Counted from the stretch's first letter, positions 46,947 to 59,231 are shown. The stretch: 64,000 nt of DNA from Rhabditophanes sp. KR3021 (GCA_963281155.1 CAUJLY010000002.1:6262001-6326000), one strand, 5' to 3'. Notes: a model not told the origin generated them from the letters alone. A program made the numbers and translations.

Positions 46947-48076
46947 TTAGTGATATATTCCAACGATGGGAATTATGTCATATATCATATGAACGAAATA
47001 CAAGAAAGGACGATCAGCTGTAACAACAATTGGTTCATTTATGCTTCTGGCTTGTCGTGTTTTGGACATATCAATATTAATTGCATCATAATTTTGTATA
47101 TTTTCAATTCCAAAGTCAATGCCGATTGTCTGTGAAAACTTGGAAATTTTCAATTTCGATGGAGACATTTTTGAAAAATCAGCTGCATTTGTAAAAGCAT
47201 CCACTATGCCATATAAACTCATGAGTTTTGATAAGTCATGCTTGACTTCTGTTTTAAATGAAGGCATTGTTAATTTAATTTGTTCTTCTTTCATTGTTGG
47301 AATCATTTTTATTATTTGTTCTGTATTGAGTTTACTGAACAACTTTTTAATATCTCCTTTTTCCTTTGGAACCAAAATGATCATTGAAGATGCTTGATCC
47401 GCAAACATGAGTTTTACCATGTGGAATTTATCATCTTGAGTATAGTTCAATTTGCGAGATAAGGACATCATTTGAACGGTTTTGAATTCATTTTTTAATG
47501 TGACAAAGTTATTCATTCCCATGGACTCTTTTTTAAAAGGATACGTCCAATTAAACTTGAAGTAAAAACTTTCTGCTATAATTAATTGTGTAAACTCATT
47601 TATTTCTTGTGGAGACAGAAAATGTGATATATGGCCATTTGTAAGATTTTGGATCTTGTGGTTAATAATCTTTAATTTTAAAAATAGTAAATAAAGAATC
47701 TAAATAAATGTTAACATACATCGACAGCTTTGACATTGTTCGAAAAGTCCATTTTTTGAATCTTAATATTTAAAGATTCAGGAAGATGGTTGTAGTAATC
47801 AGGGCATATTTCAGTATTCAAAGGCATAAAAAGATTCATTTCACTTTGAAAATACTCACCAGTTGTTATTAAGTCTAGATTAATTGCCTCTGGCATGGAT
47901 GTTTGTTTTGGGTTGAGAAAATGTGCTAGTTGTTTCAAAGTGTTTCCATTTGAGCCCATTGCACAAACAGCCAATGTTATGTATACATTAAGTGTATTTA
48001 ATACAACAGGTTCATGAAACTCCAATAAATAGTTAAAAGTGTGATTATTGAAAAGAATATTAGAAATAGAATCCAT
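46947..48076 (-). CDS. Serpin, intracellular type, atypical reactive loop
   Basis: Exons 47720-48076 and 46947-47669 encode 359 residues, the normal serpin size. Recognisable elements include LNTLNVYITLAVCAMGSNGN, INHKIQNLTNGHISHFL, ESFYFKFNWTYPFKKES, MMSLSRKLNYTQDDKF and the C-terminal signature TADRPFLYFVHMI. There is no signal peptide (MDSISNILFNNHTFNYLLE start), so it should be cytosolic like clade B serpins. The hinge before the reactive loop, normally Glu-Gly-Thr-Glu and several Ala, reads DFGIENIQNYDAINIDMSKT, without small residues. Loop insertion, and so classical protease inhibition, is unlikely. A non-inhibitory role is the simplest inference. Confidence 0.82.
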
Positions 48077-48719
48077 ATTTAGAATGATAATTTGAAGAAA
48101 AATAATTCGTTTATATATGGTTTAATAGCAAACAAAATTAAGAAAGAAAATAATAATAGATATATGGTTTGTGAATAAATGATTAATTGAGTAAATAATT
48201 CTTCATTTAGACAAATAAATAATTAACAAAAAAAGCTAAAATTGTTATTATAGAACGGCAAATAAACAATAATATGCTTACTAACTAAATATATAATATG
48301 GCCACAAATACTATTTCTTAACTATTTGTAAGGATTTTAAATTTAGATTCATCATCATTTGATAAAAGATCGTATGATCCAATTTAATAGAAGAAAGTAA
48401 ACATAATTGCAAACATAGTTTATTAAAAATAATCAAACGCATTACAAATTAAAGAGGTTTCATAATTAATTAAGCGATTAGACTGTGTAATAGATCAAAT
48501 TTTACAGCTGATTTATATTCATTCATATCCAAGACAAATTCCAAACTTCAGAAATTTATTGTCCTTGTCCAAGATTAACAAACAAAACTTTTAAAATTTA
48601 AATCAACACTATCATTAATTACTGAACTTAGAATTTTAAATTATATATACTTAAAATTCTTAAGTTTTTGATGCTGTGAAAACATTTAAATTCCGGAATT
48701 GCTAGCTATTTTTTGTTCT

Positions 48720-49016
48720 TTCAAAAGTGAGAAGTTGTTTCTCCTAGCTCTGTACAAAAAAATCAAATATGGACTTCCAGAAGCTTTAAAGAAACTCGGT
48801 AAAATGTGAGTCACATTTGAATGCGATTGGTATGCAGTGTTTACAATTAGACAGAATGTTTTTTGATGATGCTAGGGCGTTTTTAAAACATATTCATGTT
48901 CACGAAGTTTCATTAATGAAATGTATCATATTTGTGTTGCAGGTGTCCAAAATTTTGAATATTATGAAAATATCAAGCAAAGTATGCTTAGATTTGAGTT
49001 GAAGTATTTACATTGA
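48720..49016 (+). pseudogene. Two-exon coding remnant, unrecognised
   Basis: Segments ending at 48797 and 48943-49016 join across GTAAAA...TTGTTGCAG-like ends. They read SEKLFLLALYKKIKYGLPE, ALKKLG and then VQNFEYYENIKQSMLRFELK and a stop. The composition is clearly protein-like, but no in-frame ATG is found upstream. It may be the 3' end of a lost gene or have an unusual start. Family unknown. Confidence 0.3.
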
Positions 49017-49270
49017 CAGAAAATTGGCTTTTTTTGTTAATAAAAATATTGTTCTATTTTTAACGTATTCTATGCTTGTCCTATTAATCTCAATAGATAA
49101 TTAAATATGGTACTGCTCATTATTGTGTGAGAAATAAACTTACTCCTGATTAAAACAATGTCTATTTTATGACGACATACCTTTCCAAACTTGTTTCGAA
49201 ACCTATTGACACAGTCCCTGATTGTCATCATTTACACTGACAGTATCTTGTTTTAAGTCTCCTCATTATT

Positions 49271-50443
49271 ATGGTTACCAACAAAATTAGAAAAGTGCGA
49301 TCAAGTGTTTTGGTGAAAGTATTAGACAAACTTCATACTTCAGAGACTCCTGCCAAGTTAGTCTGTCGTGAAAAGGAAGTAGCCTTAATCAAAAAGTTTA
49401 TCAAGATTGCCATTTCACAAACTGGCGGAAGCTCCTCAATGTATATCTCTGGAGTGCCCGGAACTGGTAAAACTGCATCGGTCTTACAAGCTATCAAGAC
49501 ACTCGGAGTATGCAAGAAGAAAACATTTGACTTTTGCCATGTCAATGGTATGGAATTGGCCAAACAAATTAATGTATTCAGTGAAATTTACAAAAAGTTA
49601 TTCAATGTGGACAAAGTTGCGCCAACTAAAGCAAGGGCTGCTCTTAATGAAATGTTTCAAAGAAAGATTGCCTCTAGAAAGCCTATTGTTATTTTGGTGG
49701 ATGAATTGGATTTGTTAATAACAAAGAAGTTCGACATTTTATATGATATCTTCAATTGGACTACATGTTTTAAAGCTCGCGTCTCTGTCATCTCAATTGC
49801 CAATGCTTTGGATCTTCCTGAACGTATTGTGTCCCGTAGAATAAGTTCTAGAATCGGCACTAATCGGATCTGTTTTCAGCCATACAACCATTTACAACTT
49901 TCGAAGATTATTAAGTATCGGATCGAAAATGCGGAGTGTGTTAAAGGGAAAGCTGTTGATTTAGCAAGCCGAAAAGTAGCTACGTTAAATGGAGACTTAA
50001 GAAAGGCAATTGGTATGGTCAGAAAAGCTGTAGAATTGGCAATTGAAAAAAAAATGAAAGTAGTGGATACAAATCTGGTTTCGGAAGCAATTAACGATTC
50101 TAACTCAAATATATATGAGAGTTATTTTAAAGATCTCTCTTATTTGGACCATCTCATTATGGAAGGAACTGTTCAAGCACAACTCTCCAAAGGTCTGGAA
50201 GAAATTGCTTTGATTGATATTTACAACCAATACCTGATGATTATACGTCGAAATGATGAGCCTTCTGTTGGGCCAGACACAGTTTTTAGAAGAATATGCG
50301 AACTATGCAACTCTCAATTATTATGCTTTGTTGATAAAAACGATTCTTCAATTTTAGGTGGTAAGCTAAGACTCGGTTTGTCTTTAACTCAAACTCGATT
50401 TTATTTAAAAATAGCTTACGATTTTTATGGTTATAACTTTTAA
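49271..50443 (+). CDS. ORC1: Origin recognition complex subunit 1, AAA+ core only
   Basis: An intronless 390-codon gene. The AAA+ module has LHTSETPAKLVCREKE, MYISGVPGTGKTASV (Walker A), IVILVDELDLL (Walker B), IANALDLPERIVSRRISSR (sensor 1 region) and a winged-helix C-terminus. The block wording is ORC1 rather than CDC6 or ORC4. ORC1 is the ATP-binding subunit that starts replication licensing. Animal ORC1 is normally 850-950 residues, with an N-terminal BAH domain that reads H4K20me2 and a long disordered region. Here only about 20 residues precede the AAA+ fold, and the upstream 200 bp are non-coding. Either the BAH part is lost or it is on unlinked exons that I cannot see. Confidence 0.88.
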   Translation: MVTNKIRKVRSSVLVKVLDKLHTSETPAKLVCREKEVALIKKFIKIAISQTGGSSSMYISGVPGTGKTASVLQAIKTLGVCKKKTFDFCHVNGMELAKQINVFSEIYKKLFNVDKVAPTKARAALNEMFQRKIASRKPIVILVDELDLLITKKFDILYDIFNWTTCFKARVSVISIANALDLPERIVSRRISSRIGTNRICFQPYNHLQLSKIIKYRIENAECVKGKAVDLASRKVATLNGDLRKAIGMVRKAVELAIEKKMKVVDTNLVSEAINDSNSNIYESYFKDLSYLDHLIMEGTVQAQLSKGLEEIALIDIYNQYLMIIRRNDEPSVGPDTVFRRICELCNSQLLCFVDKNDSSILGGKLRLGLSLTQTRFYLKIAYDFYGYNF

Positions 50444-51338
50444 TATTTCTCTTCACTTTAATTATCTATTTTTAAAGTATTTAATAAAAAGATTTTTGCA
50501 AATTGTTTGTTTATTGTTATTGTTCTTTGTAAATGATAAATAACTTCAAACAATACGAAAAAATATCTCTAAAAAGATCGTAGTGGTGTTTGGGGCAGTC
50601 TTAATGTTTCATAAAAAATAAATATGTATATAAGTAGTTAGTATATATTAAGCCACAAGATCCCAACAAATAATGAATTGGGCCATATTCAAATTGAGCA
50701 GCATAGGATAGCCTTGGCATTTGGTAAAAAAAAACCTAAGATAAATTGAGCTGATTGGAGGATAATATCACTTAACTTAATGAGATACTCACCCCCTCAA
50801 AAGTTAACACATACTTTGTGGAATAGAAGTTATTTTTACTCACCCGTTTAATGTCACATATTAGTTGAGGCTAGAGCAATTTTCATTTTTACTCTTCCTG
50901 TTTTATAGGGATATTTGGCTTCAATTACGACACGACACATAATTCTTTCTTTTTTGCGACACAATTCATTAGTTCAATGATTATTCAATGATTATTATTA
51001 TTGGTGTAGTGGTAAAGTAACAAAAAAATACTTTCTAATTTATTTGTTAATTCAAGTGGGTCAAAAAATGCTTCACTATACATTTCAAAGGTAACTATTT
51101 TGTTTGCATGAAAAAACGTATCAATAAATGTCAATTCCTCGTACTGAAGTATTCAATTGCATATCTAGTTCTTTGAATGTTTATCTTATACGAGCATTAG
51201 TCCCCTTCGTCAGCAAAGACATGTCAAGTTAATTGTAAAATTGAATAGCTTCGAGAGGCCAATTACTTAATCCAAAATAATATTACAACAACTTCCTATC
51301 TCCTTTCTTGTTTACTACTACCTATATTAGCAAACAAT
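50444..51338. other. Intergenic upstream of the obscurin kinase gene
   Basis: About 0.9 kb, AT-rich, with no exon. The kinase N-lobe and Ig array that precede this point in giant obscurins are not here, so the downstream gene seems to start at its own promoter in this stretch. Confidence 0.5.
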
Positions 51339-54300
51339 ATGTCGAATCATTTTAGAGCGAACGAAGACACTTTTCTGGACGCTTTAGTGGCTCCACTGGT
51401 TCACGAATCTCAATCGGGACGATCAAGTCCAGACATCAAAAACAAAGAAGACTATGTACGTGTATTTATATTTCAACTGGTTACGGCATTACAATATATG
51501 CATGACAGAAAAATTGCCCATCTTGATCTTAGGCCAGAAGTTATTCTTCTTCAAGACAATCATTTAAGAATTGCAGATTTCGGCGAAAATCAACACGTGG
51601 AACATGGGAGAATTACAGATGAATTTCGGGCATCTCCTGAATTCGTTGCTCCAGAAGGTAAGTTAACTTTGTGAATTAGCAAAAAATAACCAACAATAAA
51701 AAAAAAGTTTATCAAAACAAATGCTAACAATATAAAAAAGTTTATCAAAACAAATGCTAACAATATAAAAAAGTTTATCAAAACAAATGAATAGTCAGAA
51801 GCATCCATAAGCTCGTCGATTATGAGATCAGCTACCTTTCTGCTGAGTTCCGACTTCATTTTGAGGACCTCTTCAGAAGAAGGGTTTCCAGATTCTGAAT
51901 TAGTGGTGCAAGGTCTGAATGCTCTACTGAGATTTCACTAATAAAGTCCTTATTTTTACCGAAGACTTTCTTTAAATTAAGCTTGCTTTCAAAATCATCA
52001 ATATGCCATTCTTTTTTAAGTCTTTTAGTCTTACCAATGTTTTTGATGGCACCCTTCACATCACCTACTGACCAATTTCCACCGCTTTTTCTGGGTCTAG
52101 CATTAAATAAACACCAGAGTCTCCCTTTTTCGTATCCTTTTCTTCATGACTTCTAAAACTTCGACTGCCAATGCCTTTTGATTAAATGTTTGACATGAAT
52201 TGAAAAACTCCTGACAGTTTCTCTTCCTCAAACGGACACCAATAAATAACGCCAAAATATAAATAGCATCCAGCTAATTCAAATGTAATCAACATTATGT
52301 TGGACAAGATCAACTTCGACTATTAGATATCTTCTAAATTACGCTAATTAATGTATGTCTTCCAGTGATTAAAGGTGAACATGTTGGTTTATTCGCCGAT
52401 CTTTGGTCAGTCGGCGTTTTGACGTTTGTTCTGATTGCAGGAGTGTCGCCCTTCCTTGGCGAAAACGACGAAGAAACTCTACTTAATGTGGCTCAAGGAA
52501 AATTCAACCTTCAATGTGGGAGACTTTCTCATGTAACCAATGAAGCAATTGACTTCATAGACCGATTGCTCGTCATGAATCCATTGTAAGTTTGAAAGAA
52601 TGCAATAAACAAATAAAGCAACTTTTTATAGACGTCGAATGACAGCTAGCGAAGCACTTCTTCATCCTTGGATTTCAAATCCCGCTCTGCTAGACGCAAA
52701 CCTATCAAGTGATTGTCTACGGGAGTTCAAATACCGACACAAATGGTTGGTAAGTACAATTGTCTTTTATTTATTCATTTCTAAAGAAAACGTTATAATT
52801 GTAACATGATATTTTGTTTGACCATACAGAACAGCATTATTATAATTATTTTGTAGTTATATCGGTACTATATTCACATTCGTTAACAAGTTTAAACTAT
52901 GTATTGTACATCAGCTGTTAGTAATAGTTGGATCAAAAAAGTGTATAAGCATATTTACAAGTATATTTATATGTTATAGAAGAGATGTGCAGTATATTCG
53001 ATTGATTAAACATTGTTGTAGCTTTAGATTTGAGATCAACATTTAGTACTAAATTTAATTATATTTTGCTTACTCTTTAGCTACAAGCATATTTTTGAAA
53101 TAACCCAGAGGCGTCTTTATCTCCTAACTATGTTCCCTTTAATCCAACAACTAATATCAAACCTAGGAAGTAGGGGCAATGTGTGGTTGTGCAAATAAAC
53201 TGCAACAACCTTATTTCTTTTATCAACAACTATATATCTTATCCTTAAAACTTTAAATATACCTACTAGCTAAATAACTAATTTTGTCTTCTTTTTGACT
53301 ATCTGATTTTTAGGAACGCAGAGTATTCGTTCAACAAGCGGAAACGGAAAATATTCAAACCTTCGATTCTGTTCCACTTACTGAATTTTCAGAAGCACAC
53401 CCAACACAACACCACATCTCACAAATTCCTGAGCCCATTGCTGTTTACGATTTTTTGAGTATTAAAGATCGTCCCAGACTAATAGAACCGACTCAAAGAT
53501 ACGGAAATCGCTTTTCACCAGACTCTAATTATTCCTCAGTGTCCCCGAGTAGTAGTGGCAGTTCCCTAAATAGACTACCTTACCCACTTGCATTAACTTA
53601 CTTTGACGAGTATCAGGGTCTTTACCAGTCAGAGTCTGAAGAGAGTATTCCAGCATTGACGGCAGAAGACTACGCCAGAGCCAAACTCGGAGCTCATCTA
53701 ATTAACAGTCGCGACACCTCCGCCAAAAACACCCCTTCCCCCTTTAGTATTCCTTCGGCATCACTAGACTCCGAAGGGTCACCCATGATTAACACTGAAC
53801 GTAAGCAATTAAAAGCACAAGACAGAGGCGAGTGTCCTTCAGCTGCCGTTCAATTTAAAAAAGAACTCGAAAGAAAACTAGTGAAAGCTGCCGAGGCAAC
53901 TGTACGCGAAGAAGAATTCCAGTTACGTGAAAGCATCCCTCATCCCATCCCCCCTATCCATCTAGTCCGTGGTGAGCATCGCCTCATCGAAGAAGAAATC
54001 GCCAACCGAATATTGTCTGACATTTCCGAAGAAAATTCAATTGCTGGATCAATGATGAGTTTAGATGATATAGAGCCATTGCCACAAAATAATTTAAATG
54101 TAAGTTGATCTCAACATTTAGACTAGCTAAATAGTTGTTTACATTTAACTTAACTTACACTTTGTTACTAACAACTCTCAATGCTTATTAATGATGACTC
54201 TTTATCATATTTTAGTCAAAAAACGAACGAACAAAGACGGTTCAATGACACCAAGTGATGTTAGTTTGTGTGAGGATTTGTCTTGCACGCCTTTGGCATC

Positions 54301-57300
54301 GCCTTCCCTGACTTTGGAAATTGCGGGAGGTGGTAATGAATCACCAAAGGCTTTCTTTAAGGACAAAGGTTTTCCTATTCCGAGTGAACAGCTTGATCCG
54401 GCCGTTCCAGTAGGAGCTCCATTGTTTGTGGAAGGCCTAGGGCAGAAATTAGTTTTGGATTTGGCTGAAGAAAGACCTAGGTCTAGAGGAGCTTTGTCGC
54501 CTAATCTGAGAAGCCGTCCAGGTACAAAAAGTCCTATTATGTTGTCACCGGGCCGTGAGCATTCAATGGAAGTCGTAATCAGCACAAAAAGAGGAAGACA
54601 ACGTATGACTAAAGAAAAATTTGATGAAGCCGATGAAGATGACAGTCAAAACGACCCACTCAAAAAACAACAAAAAGCATCTTCCCTCCTGCATGACGAT
54701 GATGACTTCGAAGCATTAATGGCTGAGGCCGAAAACATCAAAGCTCAATACAAAGAAAACCGCCCAAAGGACGATACAAACAAAGATACAAACAAAGATT
54801 TAAAAAAAGACTCAAAAAATGACATTAAGTTAGAAGTTCAACCAGCTGTGTCAATTAAAATCACTCCAGATGATTCTCTTAACCAAAAAGCAATGGAAAA
54901 GAGAAAGACATTTGAAGAAGAACTAGAAAAGTATAGGCCAAAAAACTTCTTCAAAGAAGAGGAATGGGAGAGAGCTAAACCAGATATTGATGATTGCTTT
55001 TATGATTCCCAGTACCAGATCGGGCCGGATACGTTGCTATTAGCGAGTCGCGGAGCTGGTTTTAATGCGCGTGTTAGAGAGTAAGTAAATGTTAAGAGTA
55101 AAGTGCTAATGTTAGTTTTTTAGTTACCGGCGTGAACTCTTTGGAGATGCAGCACCATACGTTAATCAAGGTAAATAAATATTGGAAAGAGTTAATTTAA
55201 TTTAATTAAGGTTACCTTGGATACAGAAATAGAGTAAGTTAGAATGCAATACAAACAGATGATTGATGTAACTTGCGAAGTTCGAGCTTAGCGATTTTGG
55301 TCACCATAGAGGGGTGCTTAAGCCACATGATTTCGTTAGATTGTCCGCTACCATATTCATTAGTCATTACTTTTGGCATCTTGAAAATAATGGAATACTC
55401 GATTCCAAGGGCTTCGTTGACATGCGAGTCGGAAACGTAGACAGCAACAATTTTCTTCTTTTACCAAATAGCATTGCATCTTTCCTCCACCATCGTGTAG
55501 AAAGTTCTTTTTTACAGACTCAGGGAAGATTGTTGCAGCCTAAAAGAGATTATTAACCATGAATATGTCAACTAATTTCTCCATCTCCATACCACTTAAT
55601 TCAAGTTGCAATTTGTGAGCTTTATCTGGCATTTACCAGCAAGTTCTCTTTAACTCGAGGTTATAACATCTAGTTCCTTTTCCACAGAAAACACAATAAC
55701 GGGAGTAATCTATTTCACCGTCATTTACAACCATCTCAGATCGCTTTACTTCCTCGAGAATTCCAATAATCATATCGAAGTAATCAACATTACTTGATAG
55801 GACAAGAAACAATTTTACTTTCAATGTTCCTCCAATAGACATCCGATCATATGTTCTAACCTGAGTATTTATGTCTGACGCTGTTGAAGCAAATCTAATT
55901 AACTCCTCAACATTTTTAAGCAGAAGTTTTGAAAACGAGACAATTGCATGCCCTAGTCTAGTTCTAGCAAAGAGGATTTGAATGGTGGCGTAATTTTCAA
56001 AAATACTTTGGTTGACTGAAACTTCGGTAGAGTGGTACTCAATGCCACAAACGAAAGGATTTTGTATCTCGCATAGTCCTTAAGGTAATTTTTAGTTCCT
56101 TTGACTGGCGGTTCAGCACCAACCTAGGATATAATAAACGGGGAACCTACTAATATTCATTGCTATAAATTAGTGGAATATAGCAAGAAGTATAATTATA
56201 AAGTAATCAAATGCTGAAAGGATATTTGCTTTTTCGATTCTTCCTCAAGACATCTAGCTAATTTTCAAAAGTGTTATTTTAAAGTATACAAAATACATGC
56301 AGTACATTAAACCTAAATAACATTTATACCACTTTAGGACATTAGTGTAAGAGAAAGAAGAAGATACACTGACTTGATCAAGGAAGAACCCCGCAAGTTA
56401 GACACCACTGGCGTAACCGAAGAATACAGCAAAATGCTATCAAATGTTCACAACTCTATTGCTAATTTACCCGGTCATGGCGAAGCCACCATCCTCAGGA
56501 CCAAAGAAAAGGATGGAGACGTCGTTTTCAAACAAAGATTACGTGACACCTATTGGTATGCTGGTAAAGAAAAGTTAGCTTTCGAGGTTCAGGTGTTAGG
56601 CTCCCCTACTGATGTCATTTGGAAATATGATAATGTCGTGTTGCAAGAAAGCGACAAAATAAGAATAAGAAACGACAAGAATGTTTATAAGTTAGAAATT
56701 TTAAAAGCCTGAACAATTTGAGTTGGGAGAGTATAGTTGCGAGGCTAGAAACAAAACATCCGTCGACAAGACCTCCTGCCGAGCTTATATCGGAATTGCA
56801 CCCGGACAATGTGGCAGACCAGACGTTGAATTAGCTAGTGATACAGAAGTCCTAATTACCTGGACTGCTCCAACCATGTCTACTACTTTAGAGGGAATTT
56901 TCTACAAGTTGGAAGTCAGGCCAGCTAGTGAAAAAGATTACAGTTCACCATGGACAGTCATATCAGACAAAATTGATGGCGAAGTTTGTTTAGTTAAACA
57001 TCTTCATCCACAGGGAGTTTATCAATTTAGAGTTTGTGGAAGAAGTGGTAATTTGTGGGGAGTTCCGTCTTTGAATTCCAGAATAATCAAGACTCATAGA
57101 AGAGGAGTTCCGAAGTTGCAGGCTGAGTTGTTGAAGAGAGATGTTTTGATTACGGCAGTTTCGGTTCCTAATAAACCTAGTAGAAGTAAGGATAAAGTAG
57201 GGTTGAGTGAAATTCAGGAAGAGGAAGAGTCTGGACATGAGACGATGGAAGAAAGTGTGGAAAATTCGGAAGATGATCATGAAAATACGCCTACTCCGGA

Positions 57301-58298
57301 ATTCGGTGTGAATCTAGTTGTTGGTGAAAATGTAGACAAGAGATTTGATATTGAAAGAGAAATATTCAGAGGTCGTTATTCAGTTGTGTATAATACTATT
57401 GACAACAAAAATGAGGGTAGATCCTTATGCATAGCTAAAAAGAGACTTTCACAAGCTCCTGACTGTCCTTCTGCCATCAATGAATATGAAAACCTGAAAG
57501 CATGTCAGTCCATCAATGTGGTCCAACTACTAGCAGCATATGAAAAAAATGACACCTTGACTTTAATAACTGAAAAACTTTACGAAAGATGTATTCCATC
57601 GTTTCTGTTCTCTTGAAAATTATAATGAAGAAGCTATTGTATTGACAATTAGACAAATTGTTTCTGTACTTCATTGGATTCACTACAAGGGAATATTGCA
57701 TTTAGACGTAAATCCTGAGAACGTAATGTTTGTCAACAAAAGATCGTGGTTTGTTAAGTTGATAGATTTTGGAAATTCACAAAGAATTGAGGATGGAAAG
57801 ATCAAGCCAACAGTTCATCAGAGAATTGACTGGAAGGCTCCTGAAGTTATTAAGGGAGACGTTTTGACTGAGAAAACGGACATGTGGGGAATGGGTTTAA
57901 TTGCTTTTACGATGTAAGTAACTAAATTTGCGACTTGTAATATATCTTTTAGTTTATCCGGATTCCATCCGTTTTCAAGCAAAAACGACAAACCGGACGA
58001 AATCCAAGAAGCAATCATAAATGTAAAATGCGATCCTAACTTAATACCAGTTCAAGCTACTCAGGAAGCCCTCCGATTTGCAACTTGGGCCACCAAAAAA
58101 GACCCACGCCGTCGTATGTCAACACAAGAAGCCCTTGAAGATAGATGGTTAGCCAGTGATTCGAGTATCGTCAGAAGACGTGAAGCAGTAAACTACAGCT
58201 CAAGTAGACTCCGAAAGACGGCTGATTATACGATGCGCAGAGTCCCTCAACTTAATGGAACTGACATGACACCCTCAAAATTACTAGAAAAAGCATAA
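51339..58298 (+). CDS. unc-89 (obscurin) homologue: Obscurin/UNC-89-type kinase module (PK1-Ig-FN3-PK2)
   Basis: Exons: 51339-51657, 52366-52585, 52632-52749, 53314-54099, 54216-55080, 55124-55170, 55211-55233, 56338-57913 and 57953-58298, about 1430 codons. Order: C-lobe of a first kinase (HLDLRPEVILL, IADFGEN, LWSVGVLTF), the conserved ERRVFVQQ start of a disordered linker, DYRRELFGDAAP and RDISVRERRRYTDL, an Ig domain (YWYAGKEKLAF to GEYSCEARNKT), an FN3 domain, and a second kinase (CIAKKRL, HLDVNPENVMF, LIDFGNSQ). PK1 has no Gly loop or VAIK Lys and lost the catalytic-loop Asn, so it is inactive. PK2 keeps Lys, HxD, N and DFG. Frame slips of one base occur near 56700 and 57586, and the 54099/54216 junction does not phase. 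These are assembly errors, programmed slips or early decay. Confidence 0.82.
51705..51790. repeat. 33-bp tandem repeat in obscurin intron 1
   Basis: Two full copies and one partial copy of AAAAAAGTTTATCAAAACAA plus 13 further bases. On the minus strand it reads as an 11-residue hydrophobic repeat at the end of the antisense debris. Confidence 0.85.
51790..52260 (-). pseudogene. Antisense gene debris in obscurin intron 1
   Basis: The minus strand shows NCQEFFNSCQTFNQKALAVE, VLEVMKKRI, then KGAIKNIGKTKRLKKEWHID, VFGKNKDFISEIS, EHSDLAPLIQNLE and, after a shift, EEVLKMKSELSRKVADLIID. Frames change at least twice. It looks like a decayed alpha-helical protein, family not recognised. Confidence 0.5.
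55211..55233 (+). other. 23-nt microexon of the obscurin gene
   Basis: Bounded by TTAATTAAG and GTAAGTTAG, this 23-base exon supplies GYLGYRNR between VNQ (phase 1) and DISVRERRRY (phase 0). Without it the frame stops at once in the next exon. Confidence 0.8.
55300..56150 (-). pseudogene. Antisense gene debris in the long obscurin intron
   Basis: A minus-strand frame of about 145 codons is open from about 56075 to 55633: NPFVCGIEYHSTEVSVNQSI, FENYATIQILFARTRLGHAI, KLLLKNVEELIRFASTA, then IGGTLKVKLFLVLSSNVDYF and YCVFCGKGTRCYNLELKR. After a stop the reading continues MPDKAHKLQLELSGMEMEKL. An upstream frame has EPPVKGTKNYLKDYARYK. It is protein-like and cysteine-containing but has no start and no partner exons. 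Parent not recognised. Confidence 0.5.
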
Positions 58299-59231
58299 TC
58301 AAATAAGAAACCATCGACCATTTAATTCTATTCGTTTTATTTTATTCAGTCGTGTATATTATTAGTGTCTATTATTTTAAATAGATTTAAAAATTACTTT
58401 GTTTCATTTATAAATGTCTGTTAACATGCATTTAAAATGCTTTTTGGTTTACAACACACAAAAAATTTACTATCGTTTTGATTGTAGAATTATTGTCTAT
58501 TACTTGATAATTTTAGAAAAAGTGCATACAAAGATTTAGAATAATTACATATGACAATTTTTATTAATTGTGTGTGACAATTTTTGAAAATTACACTGAC
58601 GCAATTTCATATCTTTGAAATGAATTTTTAATTATGGTGATATGCACTTCTCTAGTTAGTGTAATAAAAAATAAGCTACTAAAATCAAAAATAGGTGTAG
58701 TTTTTAAATAATACACGTTATCAAACCAAAAAATGCTAATAGTACTAGTCAATTTGAACTTAATTAAGGCCTGTCCACGATACTTCGACTATACAACTGG
58801 CTTTAATCAAGAAGAATTCAGAATTTAATAATGGACTAAAATGTATGATTTCGGTACTGGAGAAATTAACCATACCAGATTAGGAATACACTTTTTCGAG
58901 ACTTCTTTTCTTTATCATTGCTTTGCAGGCGACTTATCCCTAACCAAATGAGATTTTAACTTCTTATATAAGAGTGTTAATTAATGCAAACTTATTTTGA
59001 CACTTATGAACATAGTACAAAAAATATTTTTTTACCACTTGTGGTCTTCCCTTAACAATAATCTTACCAAGCGAACTAAGGAAATTGATAATGATATTGT
59101 AAATGATTTTATTTGAAACATACTATTGAGTTCCGCCAACTTGACAGCAACGGTCATCACAGATAAGCAAAGACAAACTGCTTGTTAAAGAAGTGTAACA
59201 CATACATATAATAATTAAAGTAATATTATGA

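Noticed and set aside
54205..54585. 126-codon minus ORF over an obscurin linker exon
   Set aside because: Shadow of a coding exon with acidic/serine-rich sense strand; no independent support.
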